From Gammaproteobacteria bacterium (GTDB lineage Bacteria > Pseudomonadota > Gammaproteobacteria > Coxiellales > Coxiellaceae), in the NCBI GenBank assembly GCA_023266215.1, contig JAHFRQ010000003.1:62001-126000 (forward strand): DNA of 64,000 nucleotides. The letters run 5' to 3'. Below, one piece after another: positions 15,513-23,860 of this stretch (positions are counted from its first letter, which is position 1; each line of letters begins with the position of its first letter). Below the pieces are notes generated by a model that saw only the letters and a program-made list of their open reading frames with translations, was not told the DNA's origin and ran no database searches. The position numbers were made by a program, and so were the translations under genes.

Positions 15513-16773
15513 TATCTTTTGCAGATTCTCTTTTGAGCCAATAGACCAACACAAAGCTCAGCAAAGTGTAGAGAATCAAAATGCTTAAAGAATAACGATA
15601 ATCTGAAACAGAAAAATAGTGGACGCCGTCAACAACCTTGCCTTTCCAAAATAAATCTAAAAACCAGCCGACGAGCGGATCTGAGATGCTGCCTAAAATT
15701 GCATCGCCCGTATTAATTAATGCAACAACGGTTGCAACCATGGCGGGATGGTTCCATTCGCGTCCCATGGCAAATGACAGCATAAAAGCGCCAGTGCCAA
15801 ATCCAAATAAAAACAAAAAGGTGCCGAGCCAAAACAAAGGCAGATCAACATAAATTGCAATGAGCAAGCTTGCAAAAGCCAATAATCCACCGCTAAACAT
15901 CACTAAAATTCTGTTTTCTAATTTATCTGAAATCCAGCCTAAAATGGGACTGCCAACAGCCAAGCCAACAAAGGGTAATGAAACATAAAATGCGGATGTT
16001 GTTTTCGTCAGATGATACGCTTCTTGTAAAAATGGATTGCCCCACAAACCGCTAAAAACAACAATCGGTTCAAACGCCAGGCCACCATAAATCGCAAGCA
16101 ACCAATTGTGCTTTTTCTTTAAGATAGATAAAAAATCAGACCAGGCTAAATGCAAATGTGGATTAAATTCTTCTTGCCCGTGCACATGCCTGTCGCGCAC
16201 AAAAAAATAAAATAAGGCCGCGATTACAAATCCCGTAATTGAAATATAAAATAAACTATGCTGCCAGCCATAATGCTTGACCATCATTGCCAATGGCATT
16301 TCGCCGCCCAGCGCGCCAATCATGGCGGCGGTTGCTAATAACCCCGCGACAAACGCAAATTGTTTGGGTGGAAAATAAATCGTCGCCATTTTCATGTAGC
16401 CCACAGTGGCAAATGCCGCGCCAACGCCAATTAATGCACGCCCTGCTGCTGCATAAAATAAAATATGGGCTGTTGCAAAAATATACGTGCCAAGCGCGCA
16501 TAAAAAAATTGCTGCTGTCATTAATTTACGCGGGCTAAATCGATCTAATAAGGGCCCTGCAAATAATTGAAATATTGAATATGAATAAAAATAAGTCGCA
16601 GCTAAATTGCCTAATCCTGCTGCGTTAATTTTAAAAAAGCGCATCCAATCTTGTGTCATCACGCTGGGCGATACTTGTAAAATATACTTATAGAATAAAA
16701 ATAAGGCGCAGAGTAATATGACGAACCCTGGGTACATAAATCGCGATACTTTTTTAATTGTCTGAATGGGCAT
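15490..16773 (-). CDS. MFS transporter, 12 membrane helices
   Basis: A 427-residue major facilitator protein. Family features: YKYILQVSPSVMTQDWM in the first helix region, GPLLDRFSPRKLM (motif A loop between TM2 and 3), GRALIGVGAAFATVGYMKMA and a central loop near residues 190-210. It is clearly related to the MFS carrier at 56534-57724, which shares QVSPSVMT. Such carriers are numerous in Legionellales and some carry amino acids or cofactors. It starts 5 nt after nadA, so it is probably co-transcribed with glpE and nadA. Whether it carries an NAD precursor is speculation. Confidence 0.8.
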   Translation of the reverse strand: MPIQTIKKVSRFMYPGFVILLCALFLFYKYILQVSPSVMTQDWMRFFKINAAGLGNLAATYFYSYSIFQLFAGPLLDRFSPRKLMTAAIFLCALGTYIFATAHILFYAAAGRALIGVGAAFATVGYMKMATIYFPPKQFAFVAGLLATAAMIGALGGEMPLAMMVKHYGWQHSLFYISITGFVIAALFYFFVRDRHVHGQEEFNPHLHLAWSDFLSILKKKHNWLLAIYGGLAFEPIVVFSGLWGNPFLQEAYHLTKTTSAFYVSLPFVGLAVGSPILGWISDKLENRILVMFSGGLLAFASLLIAIYVDLPLFWLGTFLFLFGFGTGAFMLSFAMGREWNHPAMVATVVALINTGDAILGSISDPLVGWFLDLFWKGKVVDGVHYFSVSDYRYSLSILILYTLLSFVLVYWLKRESAKDIMYKPKP

Positions 16774-16778
16774 AGTGC

Positions 16779-17738
16779 TTATCCAAAATTAATCATTCGT
16801 CCTAGCGACACTTTCGCACGCGCAATAATATCAGATTCTACAACAATTTCATGCCCTGTTTGTGCATCTAGCGCAATTTCTAATTGATCCAAGCTGTTCA
16901 TCGCCATCCAAGGACAATGCCCGCAGCTTTTGCAGGTCGCGCCGTTACCTGCGGTTGGCGCTTCGATGAAAATTTTATCGGGAGATTTTTTCTGCATTTG
17001 ATAAAATATTCCGCGATCGGTCGCCACAATAAACACTTTATTTTTTAGCTCAAAGCTCGCTTGTAATAATTTGCTGGTTGAACCTACGACATCAGCCATC
17101 GCAATAATATCTGCGGGCGATTCGGGATGAACCAAAATAGCAGCGTCTGAATAGAGTTTTTTGAGAGAAATTAAGGCTTCTTTTTTATATTCTTCATGCA
17201 CAATACAGCTGCCCTGCCATAGCAGCATATCGGCTTTTGTTTGTGTTTGAATATAATGTCCTAAATATTTATCGGGCGCCCAGAGAATTTTGTCACCTTG
17301 AGAATCTAAGTGAGAAACAATTTTTAAGGCGTTACTAGAAGTGACCACCCAATCTGCGCGTGCCTTGACTGCGGCTGAAGTATTCGCATAAACAACGACC
17401 GTTCTATCTGAATTGGCATCACAAAATTGAGAAAATTCTTGAATGGGGCAACCCAAATCTAAAGAACACGTGGCTTTTAAAGTTGGCATTAAAACGGTTT
17501 TTTCAGGGCTTAAAATTTTGGCCGATTCGCCCATAAACTTCACGCCAGACACAATTAATGTTTTACATTGACTTGCAACGCCAAATTGCGCCATCGCCAA
17601 AGAATCCCCGACAAAACCACCACTCATTTCTGCTAATTTTTGCAGATTTCCATCGACATAATAATGCGCGATTAAAACCGCATCAATTTGTTTTAATTTT
17701 TTAGCTAGACGATCAAGTTGATCCGTATTGGGATTCAT
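16779..17738 (-). CDS. nadA: Quinolinate synthase A
   Basis: A 319-residue enzyme that condenses iminoaspartate with dihydroxyacetone phosphate to quinolinate, using an oxygen-sensitive [4Fe-4S] cluster. Visible: [19 protein letters not shown], the cluster cysteines in [10 protein letters not shown] and [17 protein letters not shown], and [14 protein letters not shown]. The start at 17738 (MNPNTDQLD) gives normal length; a longer frame runs into the glpE end. The gap to glpE is 2 nt. No nadB or nadC lies nearby. The rhodanese next to it may provide sulfur for cluster repair, which is inference from context. Confidence 0.92.
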   Translation of the reverse strand: MNPNTDQLDRLAKKLKQIDAVLIAHYYVDGNLQKLAEMSGGFVGDSLAMAQFGVASQCKTLIVSGVKFMGESAKILSPEKTVLMPTLKATCSLDLGCPIQEFSQFCDANSDRTVVVYANTSAAVKARADWVVTSSNALKIVSHLDSQGDKILWAPDKYLGHYIQTQTKADMLLWQGSCIVHEEYKKEALISLKKLYSDAAILVHPESPADIIAMADVVGSTSKLLQASFELKNKVFIVATDRGIFYQMQKKSPDKIFIEAPTAGNGATCKSCGHCPWMAMNSLDQLEIALDAQTGHEIVVESDIIARAKVSLGRMINFG

Positions 17739-17740
17739 GA

Positions 17741-18049
17741 TTATTCCGAAGGAGAATGCGCTGCTTTCCATGCTTCAAAACCACCGACCAAGCTGTAAAC
17801 CTCGCGAAATCCTTCTTCGACAAGGTGTTGCGCAACAGATTGGCTGCTGATGCCGTGATAACAGTACACTAAAATAGGTTGTTTTGGGTCAACGGTTTCG
17901 CAAAAAGTTTGTAGCTCTGCGACTGTTAAATACCGCGCGTTTTCGATATGAGCTTGATTGAAGCTGTCTTCATCGCGAACATCTAGGATCAGTGTTTCGC
18001 GCTCTGCAATGAGCTTTGTGGCCTCAATTTGAGATAGCTGTTTGTACAT
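17741..18049 (-). CDS. glpE: Single-domain rhodanese (GlpE-like thiosulfate sulfurtransferase)
   Basis: A 102-residue rhodanese. [22 protein letters not shown] is the N-terminal half of the fold and [12 protein letters not shown] holds the active-site Cys63 at the start of the six-residue loop. It transfers sulfane sulfur to thiol acceptors. The ATG at 18049 is chosen over an in-frame TTG 6 nt upstream because a GGGGG tract lies 8 nt before it. First gene of glpE-nadA-MFS. The symbol rests on size and motif; other one-domain rhodaneses (PspE-like) differ by having a signal peptide, absent here. Confidence 0.82.
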   Translation of the reverse strand: MYKQLSQIEATKLIAERETLILDVRDEDSFNQAHIENARYLTVAELQTFCETVDPKQPILVYCYHGISSQSVAQHLVEEGFREVYSLVGGFEAWKAAHSPSE

Positions 18050-18053
18050 AAAC

Positions 18054-18078
18054 AAAACCCCCGCTGTGATTGGGTTTT
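18054..18078 (-). terminator. Possible terminator behind the 333-residue hypothetical gene
   Basis: Read on the minus strand, AAAACCC and GGGTTTT can pair around a 10-nt loop and are followed by a T-rich tract, directly after the TAA of the upstream gene. It overlaps the leader of glpE, where the G-tract may also serve as ribosome binding site. Confidence 0.4.
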
Positions 18079-19078
18079 ATACCTTAAAAGCAGCGGCTGG
18101 GTCAATGGGATGGCTAGCAAAAGAACGTCGCATAGAGAATATGGATGCCGCGGTAAGCATCAACCCACCGGCCAATATCATTGAGTTTGTAGCATAAGCC
18201 AGCGCTGTTTTACCTGCGCACAAGGCCATCCACGCAGCGGGTGCTGATATGCCGCCAGAAAAAACCAGCGATGCGACTGCGGCCGTAATGAGCGCAACGC
18301 CTGCAACACCTGCAATAACCGCGCCTGCTATGTGCAAAGTAGGCAAGGGTTGTTTTTGTTCATTAAGCTCAGCTTTTGCATTCGCTAAAAGGCTTTTAAC
18401 CAGCGTAATTTTATTAACGGCTGTCACTTTGCATTCTTTTATACCCACCGTGATATCGTAAATATTTTCAAATTCTTTATTTTTTAGATTAATTTCATCT
18501 AAATTAAAAACACCTGCTTTATTCGCTGAGCTTATGGTGGAAATTTTCCCATCTATTACTCCGAAAGAAGTTAATTTTAAAAAATAACGCAAGGCGACGT
18601 CTTCTAATCGAGTATTTGATGAGCAAGGAAATTGGGTATCATCTTTGAATGACTCAATTAGAGAATCGGAAAAGTATATGCCATCAGACTTTTTCAGATT
18701 GACTTGCATATCGCAACCCGGAATTAACCGTTCAGCAACAAATCGCGCGAAGCGATTGAGCTCGCCCTTCCTCATCAATGCTTCAACAGCTGCGATTAAT
18801 TTTTCTTGGTCTAAATTAGCCTCAATAGCCGCTTGTTGAAATCTTTTTGCCTCTTCTTTTTCACCACTGCTCAATGGTGCTATTAGCGCATCAATTTTTA
18901 GCTCTGTTGATTCTGGATTAATGTTTCTAGAAAAAATACCCAGGGAATCTCGAGTGCCTATTTTAATTTCACGGAGCTGATCTGATTGTTCGCAATTTTC
19001 TGGTTCAAATTCTTGAAATTTATTCGCGCACTCAATTAGCAGCGCTGAAAATTCTTGAATATTCTTAATAGTGGGCAT
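18077..19078 (-). CDS. Hypothetical protein with C-terminal membrane hairpin, effector-like
   Basis: A 333-residue protein not recognised as any family. Residues 1-240 are soluble, helical and charged. Two long hydrophobic segments (about 248-275 and 285-315, rich in Ala and Gly) separated by a short loop form a hairpin, followed by a basic tail (MRRSFASHPID). There is no signal peptide. The same architecture, N-terminal helical part and C-terminal hairpin, is seen in the paralogous pair at 55764 and 57877, but without obvious sequence similarity. A PmrA-like element lies upstream. Such proteins are common among Dot/Icm substrates that insert in host membranes; this role is inference. Confidence 0.6.
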   Translation of the reverse strand: MPTIKNIQEFSALLIECANKFQEFEPENCEQSDQLREIKIGTRDSLGIFSRNINPESTELKIDALIAPLSSGEKEEAKRFQQAAIEANLDQEKLIAAVEALMRKGELNRFARFVAERLIPGCDMQVNLKKSDGIYFSDSLIESFKDDTQFPCSSNTRLEDVALRYFLKLTSFGVIDGKISTISSANKAGVFNLDEINLKNKEFENIYDITVGIKECKVTAVNKITLVKSLLANAKAELNEQKQPLPTLHIAGAVIAGVAGVALITAAVASLVFSGGISAPAAWMALCAGKTALAYATNSMILAGGLMLTAASIFSMRRSFASHPIDPAAAFKV

Positions 19079-19111
19079 AATTTGAGTCTCGATATATAAA
19101 TGAATAAAATA

Positions 19112-19144
19112 AGCTTATCATTGCAATCTTAAGGAATAATTAAA
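19112..19144 (-). promoter_or_regulatory. PmrA-box-like tandem element upstream of the 333-residue protein
   Basis: On the minus strand TTTAATTAT (complement of 19136-19144), TC, CTTAAGATT (complement of 19125-19133) repeat the layout seen at 7397-7416, with the same TC linker. A TGATAAGCT extended -10-like sequence follows at the same distance (TAAGCT is the complement of 19112-19117). Confidence 0.45.
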
Positions 19145-19152
19145 GTAAAAAC

Positions 19153-19183
19153 TTTCAGAACCCGAGCGCGAGCGAAAGGGAAA
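19153..19183. repeat. Dispersed repeat family 2 (CAGAACCCGAGCG type), intergenic copy
   Basis: TTTCAGAACCCGAGCGCGAG continuing to AGGGAAATTA, located directly beyond the stop of the 1135-residue flavoprotein gene. Other copies lie at 20311-20343 and 42380-42440, both inside genes. The core GCGCAAGCG-type centre can form a short hairpin. Confidence 0.75.
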
Positions 19184-22100
19184 TTACGCAGGCAATAAAT
19201 AATCCACCCACAAGTCCGTTAAAATTTCTTGCGCGCGATTCTGGCCTAATCTTTCATCTAAGTTATTGATATCTACTTTTTCCATGGGTTGATGCTGCCA
19301 TGAGCACGCATAAACGGCTTTCGTGCGCAAACCCGTTTTGGGATCAATTTGCCATTGCAGGCATTGCGCGCAAACGCCTTTGAGCATACATTGCATCGGG
19401 CCGTAAACCGATGCTGTCCAATGAGCATTTGGATTTAAAGATGCTTTAAGCTCAGTATGCTTAGCTTTTTCTATTAATCTTAAAATAGCCGCCGAGCCGA
19501 TTACTATAATAGAGTTAATATTTTTCAAGGGAATTTTTAATTTTAAATAATCCACCAATTCGTTTTCGTTTTCACAAAAATAAACATAATCTGCCAGATT
19601 TTTTATTTTATCTTGCGCATAAATAAAATCTGTTGGCATCAAACCTATATAATAAACTGTATGACTCGCGGCTTTTAAAGCGGGTGCAACAGATAATAAA
19701 TATGCAATAGATAATTGATCACCCATAATTAAAATCGATTCAGGTTCTTTGGGAATTTTAGCTTTAGCGCCCGTTGGGCCCATTAAAGCAATCGCTTGAT
19801 TTTCTTTAAACATTGAGATTAATTTTGTGCTCGCGCCATTTTGATGGATATAAAAAATTAATTGATCTGCATTATTTTGGTTTAAAATTCCCAGCGCTGC
19901 AACTGCTTCTGTTTGAAATGATGAGTTAAAGGCATAATTTTGAATGCGATAAAATTGGCCTGGTTTAAAACATTTAGCAGCAAGAGGAGAATGAATAATT
20001 AGCTCAATAAAATAATTATTTATTTTTTTGTTGCTAATAACAACCGATTGAAATAAATTATTTATTTTGTGGCGAAATAGAGAGTATGGCTCCCTCTCCC
20101 GTAATCGGGAGAGGGTTGGGGTGAGGGCCTCTAAGCTTTTCATAATATCCGGATAACTTTTTTTCGCAGAGGCAATCGCTTTAACAACACTGCCATGAAA
20201 AACAGGATTGGTGTCGCCAATAAAGCTCACAAAATGATTATTATGCTGATAGCTCGTAAAGACGCCGATATTTTTATCTTTAATATTGAGATGGTTATTG
20301 GCAGGTATTAATTCCCCTTCGCTAGCGCTCGGGTTCTGAAAATTCAGCGTGTAGCTATCATATTCAAATTTATGACGCTTAAAAGTACCTTCATGCTCAA
20401 ATTCATAAGCGACATTCGGTGATGCGCCTGTTGCAACAAAAATGGATTTAGCCGGTAGTGTTTTTTCTTCGTGCGAAACGCCATCAGAAAATATTACCGC
20501 CTGCACCGAACCAAAATCATCCAAAATAGCTGATTGCGGCTCTAAATGCTCAGCATAATAAATTCCCTCTTCCAAAGCTTTCGTCATTTCTTCATGATTG
20601 CGCTTATAAGCGGGAGATTCTTGCATGCTTTTACGATATGCAATCGTCACGCCACCCCATTCTCGAATTAGTTGTTGAAAATTAGGATTTCTATTTTCTA
20701 ATTTTGCATTTTTACGTTCTGCTAAAATAATTTCAGCATGATTTAAAAATTCATCGATCACTTCTAAAGATTGCGCATCAAATTGCTGTCTTAATTTTTC
20801 TTCACCCAGTGTATTTTTTAAAATATGATATCGCTGATGGGTTTTTTCAGCTTGAATAATATAGTACGCCTGCACCTCAGTTGCGGTATCAATACCAGTT
20901 AATCCACCGCCAATGACAACCGCAGGTAACCTCACTTGTAAATTAGCCAAACTATTTTTTTTAATGGCTCCTGTTAATTGCAGCGCCATTAAAAAATCAT
21001 TGGCTTGACGCATACCAGGCGCCAAACTATTGTTGATTTTTAATTCGCGTGGTAAGCCTGCGCCAACGGCAATTGCCAAATGATCAAAGCCTAGTTTCCA
21101 CGCATTTTCAACGGTGATTGTTCCGCCAAATCGCACGCCACCAAAAACTTGAAAATGTTGTCTTCGCGCTAAACTAATATAAATTAATTTTAAGAAATTT
21201 TTATCCCAACGAACTGTAATGCCATATTCTGCAACACCACCAAAGCCGGTGATAATTCTTTCATCTAAATCTTCTTGCAAGCTTTTAAAATCATAAATAG
21301 GATGATTTAATAATGTAGGATTTAATGGCTCTATTTTTAAGCCGTCACAACCCACCACCGCGCAGCCTTCCATTAATAAATGATGTGCTAATGTAAATCC
21401 GGCAGGACCCATTCCCATTACTAATATTTTTTGATGATTAAATTCTTTTTGCACATATTGAAATTGGCGCAATGGATTCCATCTCATCAATAAATCATAA
21501 ATCTCAACACCCCACGGTAAATGTAAGACATCAGTTAGCACGCGCGTTTCAACTTCCGGAATATTCACTGGATCTTGTTTTTGATAAATACACCCTTTCA
21601 TGCAATCATTGCAAATTCGATGTCCAGTTGCAGCACACATCGGATTATCAATCATGATAATGGCCAGCGCGCCGATACTAAAACCATTTTTTTTCAACAC
21701 ATGCATTTCAGAAATTTTTTCTTCCAAAGGACAGCCGGTTAGTAATTCACCCGTTGGGTCTGTTTTAAAGCCTAATTCGGGGTTATTTTTTTTAACAGGA
21801 AATCCTTTGGAGCAAAAATCACCGTCTGTTTTATGACAATACACACAGTAATGAATTTCATCTAATACTTCACGCTCTGATTTTCGAGGATCTGTTAATT
21901 TAAATCCATCTCGAGCGCGATGTAATTCAGGCGGTGTTTCTAATCGGCCATATAAATCATTGGGTACCGGAATAATCGGCACTAAATTTTCAAAATGCTT
22001 TTTTTGCGGCAAATGAAAACTACTCCAATTTTTGGTAAAACATTTTCCTTCAGGTGTTTTTAAAGCAAGCACGCACCATTTTATTAATTCATCTATTTTA

Positions 22101-22591
22101 TCTTTATTTTCTTCAGGATTTTTTAATAATTCACAGCCATAAGTTGCCATTAATAATTCTTTATCATGTGAATTTTGAGGTGCGATTAATTGCGCTTCTA
22201 TTAATTTATTTATTTCAGAAAAATTATTGTCATCTGAATATTTTTCAAAATTCCGCTTGGCTTGCATTAAAACATAATATTTTTTAAATTGAAAAATAGG
22301 ATCTTGCGATAAGATTTCAGCCTGTAAATTTTCAGCCGCTGTTTGAATATTAAATAAGTTAATAATAAATTTTTCTAGATGGGGCGCAAGCTCAATAATA
22401 AAGTTACTGATTTCGATGGGCGCTGTTATTTTATGATCGCGATATTGTGCTAGCTGATTCGATAATTCAAGATTCTCAGCTTTAAGTTGGCCTAGAAAAG
22501 CATTGTCGAGTGAATTTAGGCCATCTAAAGTGAATAAAGCTTGAAAATCGCCTTGATTCAGTTTAAGTTCTGGCGTGTTACTTCCGGCCAT
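19184..22591 (-). CDS. Large FAD/NAD(P) Fe-S oxidoreductase (GltD-like plus PyrK-like module)
   Basis: A 1135-residue multidomain flavoprotein. After a helical N-terminus come cysteine clusters (YCVYCHKTDGDFC and CAATGHRICNDCMKGC, about 250-335) like the two-[4Fe-4S] domain of GltD. A FAD Rossmann motif (VMGMGPAGFTLAHHL, near 390) and an NAD(P) motif (VVIGGGLTGIDTATEV, near 557) follow. From about 865 a ferredoxin-reductase/PyrK-like module ends in a [2Fe-2S] cysteine set (YGPMQCMLKGVCAQC, near 1069). It may shuttle electrons between NAD(P)H and an Fe-S acceptor; the partner is unknown. Two dispersed repeats are embedded in frame, at residues about 751-761 and 822-834, in the linker between the modules. 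It stands alone on its strand. Confidence 0.75.
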   Translation of the reverse strand: MAGSNTPELKLNQGDFQALFTLDGLNSLDNAFLGQLKAENLELSNQLAQYRDHKITAPIEISNFIIELAPHLEKFIINLFNIQTAAENLQAEILSQDPIFQFKKYYVLMQAKRNFEKYSDDNNFSEINKLIEAQLIAPQNSHDKELLMATYGCELLKNPEENKDKIDELIKWCVLALKTPEGKCFTKNWSSFHLPQKKHFENLVPIIPVPNDLYGRLETPPELHRARDGFKLTDPRKSEREVLDEIHYCVYCHKTDGDFCSKGFPVKKNNPELGFKTDPTGELLTGCPLEEKISEMHVLKKNGFSIGALAIIMIDNPMCAATGHRICNDCMKGCIYQKQDPVNIPEVETRVLTDVLHLPWGVEIYDLLMRWNPLRQFQYVQKEFNHQKILVMGMGPAGFTLAHHLLMEGCAVVGCDGLKIEPLNPTLLNHPIYDFKSLQEDLDERIITGFGGVAEYGITVRWDKNFLKLIYISLARRQHFQVFGGVRFGGTITVENAWKLGFDHLAIAVGAGLPRELKINNSLAPGMRQANDFLMALQLTGAIKKNSLANLQVRLPAVVIGGGLTGIDTATEVQAYYIIQAEKTHQRYHILKNTLGEEKLRQQFDAQSLEVIDEFLNHAEIILAERKNAKLENRNPNFQQLIREWGGVTIAYRKSMQESPAYKRNHEEMTKALEEGIYYAEHLEPQSAILDDFGSVQAVIFSDGVSHEEKTLPAKSIFVATGASPNVAYEFEHEGTFKRHKFEYDSYTLNFQNPSASEGELIPANNHLNIKDKNIGVFTSYQHNNHFVSFIGDTNPVFHGSVVKAIASAKKSYPDIMKSLEALTPTLSRLREREPYSLFRHKINNLFQSVVISNKKINNYFIELIIHSPLAAKCFKPGQFYRIQNYAFNSSFQTEAVAALGILNQNNADQLIFYIHQNGASTKLISMFKENQAIALMGPTGAKAKIPKEPESILIMGDQLSIAYLLSVAPALKAASHTVYYIGLMPTDFIYAQDKIKNLADYVYFCENENELVDYLKLKIPLKNINSIIVIGSAAILRLIEKAKHTELKASLNPNAHWTASVYGPMQCMLKGVCAQCLQWQIDPKTGLRTKAVYACSWQHQPMEKVDINNLDERLGQNRAQEILTDLWVDYLLPA
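20092..20127. repeat. REP-like palindromic repeat, copy 2, inside a coding region
   Basis: Stem CCCTCTCCCG (20092-20101) with CGGGAGAGGG (20106-20115), TAAT loop, then TTGGGGTGAGGG. It lies in frame in the flavoprotein gene and is translated as LTPTLSRLREREP, between the disulfide-oxidoreductase and PyrK-like modules. Confidence 0.85.
20311..20343. repeat. Dispersed repeat family 2, copy inside the flavoprotein gene
   Basis: Reverse complement reads TTTTCAGAACCCGAGCGCTA continuing to GCGAAGGGGAATT. It is translated as [11 protein letters not shown] in the flavoprotein; the same peptide appears in the DnaX of this window. Confidence 0.85.
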
Positions 22592-22653
22592 TTTTCACCT
22601 TGTGCTAAAATGAGCAAATTGAGTATCAACATTAAGATAAGGCATTGTACCAA

Positions 22654-22830
22654 ATGGCAAAAATAGATAAACATTATGTTAGCGAAATCGACAAACAAAT
22701 GGCAGATTTCGATGCCAAGCACCCTAAATCGCCTTCTCAGCAGGCTGAAATAGACAAATACCGAGCAATCCATCAGCTTCGCGACATCCCCACTCCCGCA
22801 AAGCCTATGGATGATGAGATTTGGAATTAG
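22654..22830 (+). CDS. Small conserved protein resembling the CBU_0585 family
   Basis: A 58-residue protein, MAKIDKHYVSEIDKQMADFD followed by KHPKSPSQQAEIDKYRAIHQLRD. This short, charged, cysteine-free sequence resembles small proteins of unknown function found in Coxiella and Legionella (the CBU_0585 group), from memory and not by search. The ATG at 22654 is preferred over a TTG nine bases upstream. It is divergent from the flavoprotein gene and lies 67 nt before the tryptophan transporter operon, on the same strand. Confidence 0.6.
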   Translation: MAKIDKHYVSEIDKQMADFDAKHPKSPSQQAEIDKYRAIHQLRDIPTPAKPMDDEIWN

Positions 22831-22833
22831 CAC

Positions 22834-22862
22834 TTGCAATCTCGTTTGTACTCATGTACCAT
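22834..22862 (+). promoter_or_regulatory. Promoter with TrpR-operator-like site for the ABC importer operon
   Basis: TTGCAA (22834-22839) and TACCAT (22857-22862) are 17 bp apart. TGTACTCATGTACCATTACA (22847-22866) covers the spacer and -10 box. It contains GTACT and a downstream TTACA half-site, close to the GTACT...GTAC pattern of E. coli TrpR operators, especially the one of mtr. The last gene of this operon is trpR. Confidence 0.55.
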
Positions 22863-22897
22863 TACAACAGTGTGATTAATCTGGGTGGGTAAATTAT

Positions 22898-23860
22898 ATG
22901 AGAACTATCTTTAAAGCAGCTTTAGTGTGTGCGCTATCTGTGTTATCAACCATTAGTTTTGCGGCAGATAATGCAAAGCCCGTGACTATTGGAATTTTAG
23001 TGCCTTTTGAGCTTCCTGCGATGACGCAAATTGTGAGTGGCATGGAAGACACCGTAAAGAAAGATTACAAAACGGCGCCCGTAAAATTTCTAGTTAAAAA
23101 TGCACAAGGTGATACCAATACGCAGCGCGCTATTTTACAAGAATTTAACTCATCGAACGTGAATATGGTGGCCACCATTGGTACAGCGGCATCACAAATG
23201 ACGATTGCGATGATTCGCAATAAACCTATTATTGGCATTGCGGCCGATAATTTAAAATCTGAAGCGGCAAAAGCCAATAATTTAAATGTGACGGGCGTGA
23301 ATAGTCACACGCCACCGAAAGACCGCCTGCAATTTATGCATAATGCCATGCCGAATTTGAAAAAAATAACCATTGTTTATAGCACAGACAGTCATATTTT
23401 TACGCAAGTCAGTCAATTACAAGCTGAAGCAAAACAAGATCATATTATAATCCAAAAATTAATGATCACGCAGTTATCGGATTTGTATTCTGTCGGCAAA
23501 AATATTGCGCCTGATTCACAAGCTGTTTTTATTCTGAAAGATTTGATGGTGGTCAGTGGTTTAAATACCCTGCTCCAACAGGCGGCTTTAAAGCACATTC
23601 CTGTGATTGCATCCGATGACGGCTCCGTTGCCAAAGGCGCAGCATTTGCGCTAGGATTTTCTGAATATCAAACCGGTGTTGATGCGGGGAAATTAGCGAT
23701 TCAAATTTTAAATGGCAAAAAAGCAAGTAATATGCCAGTGCACATGATGAAAAAATATTTTGTGTTTTTAAATCCGGTTGCATGCAAAAAACAAAATATT
23801 AATCCTGCTACAATTGAAAGCTTGGCGAAAAAATCAGGTTATACCGTGAGTATTTTGTAA
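22898..23860 (+). CDS. trpX: ABC importer substrate-binding protein, tryptophan type
   Basis: A 320-residue periplasmic binding protein with signal peptide (MRTIFKAALV...ISFA, cleavage before ADNAKPV). VTIGILVPFELPAMTQIVSGM and NMVATIGTAASQM, then PIIGIAADN and VNSHTPPKDRLQFMHNAMPNLKKI match the COG2984 family, whose characterised member TrpX binds L-tryptophan. Stop TAA shares its last base with the permease ATG. Its place in an operon ending in trpR supports tryptophan as the ligand. Start set by the signal peptide. Confidence 0.78.
   Translation: MRTIFKAALVCALSVLSTISFAADNAKPVTIGILVPFELPAMTQIVSGMEDTVKKDYKTAPVKFLVKNAQGDTNTQRAILQEFNSSNVNMVATIGTAASQMTIAMIRNKPIIGIAADNLKSEAAKANNLNVTGVNSHTPPKDRLQFMHNAMPNLKKITIVYSTDSHIFTQVSQLQAEAKQDHIIIQKLMITQLSDLYSVGKNIAPDSQAVFILKDLMVVSGLNTLLQQAALKHIPVIASDDGSVAKGAAFALGFSEYQTGVDAGKLAIQILNGKKASNMPVHMMKKYFVFLNPVACKKQNINPATIESLAKKSGYTVSIL

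Noticed and set aside
19184-22591. Reading the large flavoprotein as a pseudogene because of the embedded repeats
   Set aside because: The frame is open through both repeats and all cofactor motifs on either side are intact.
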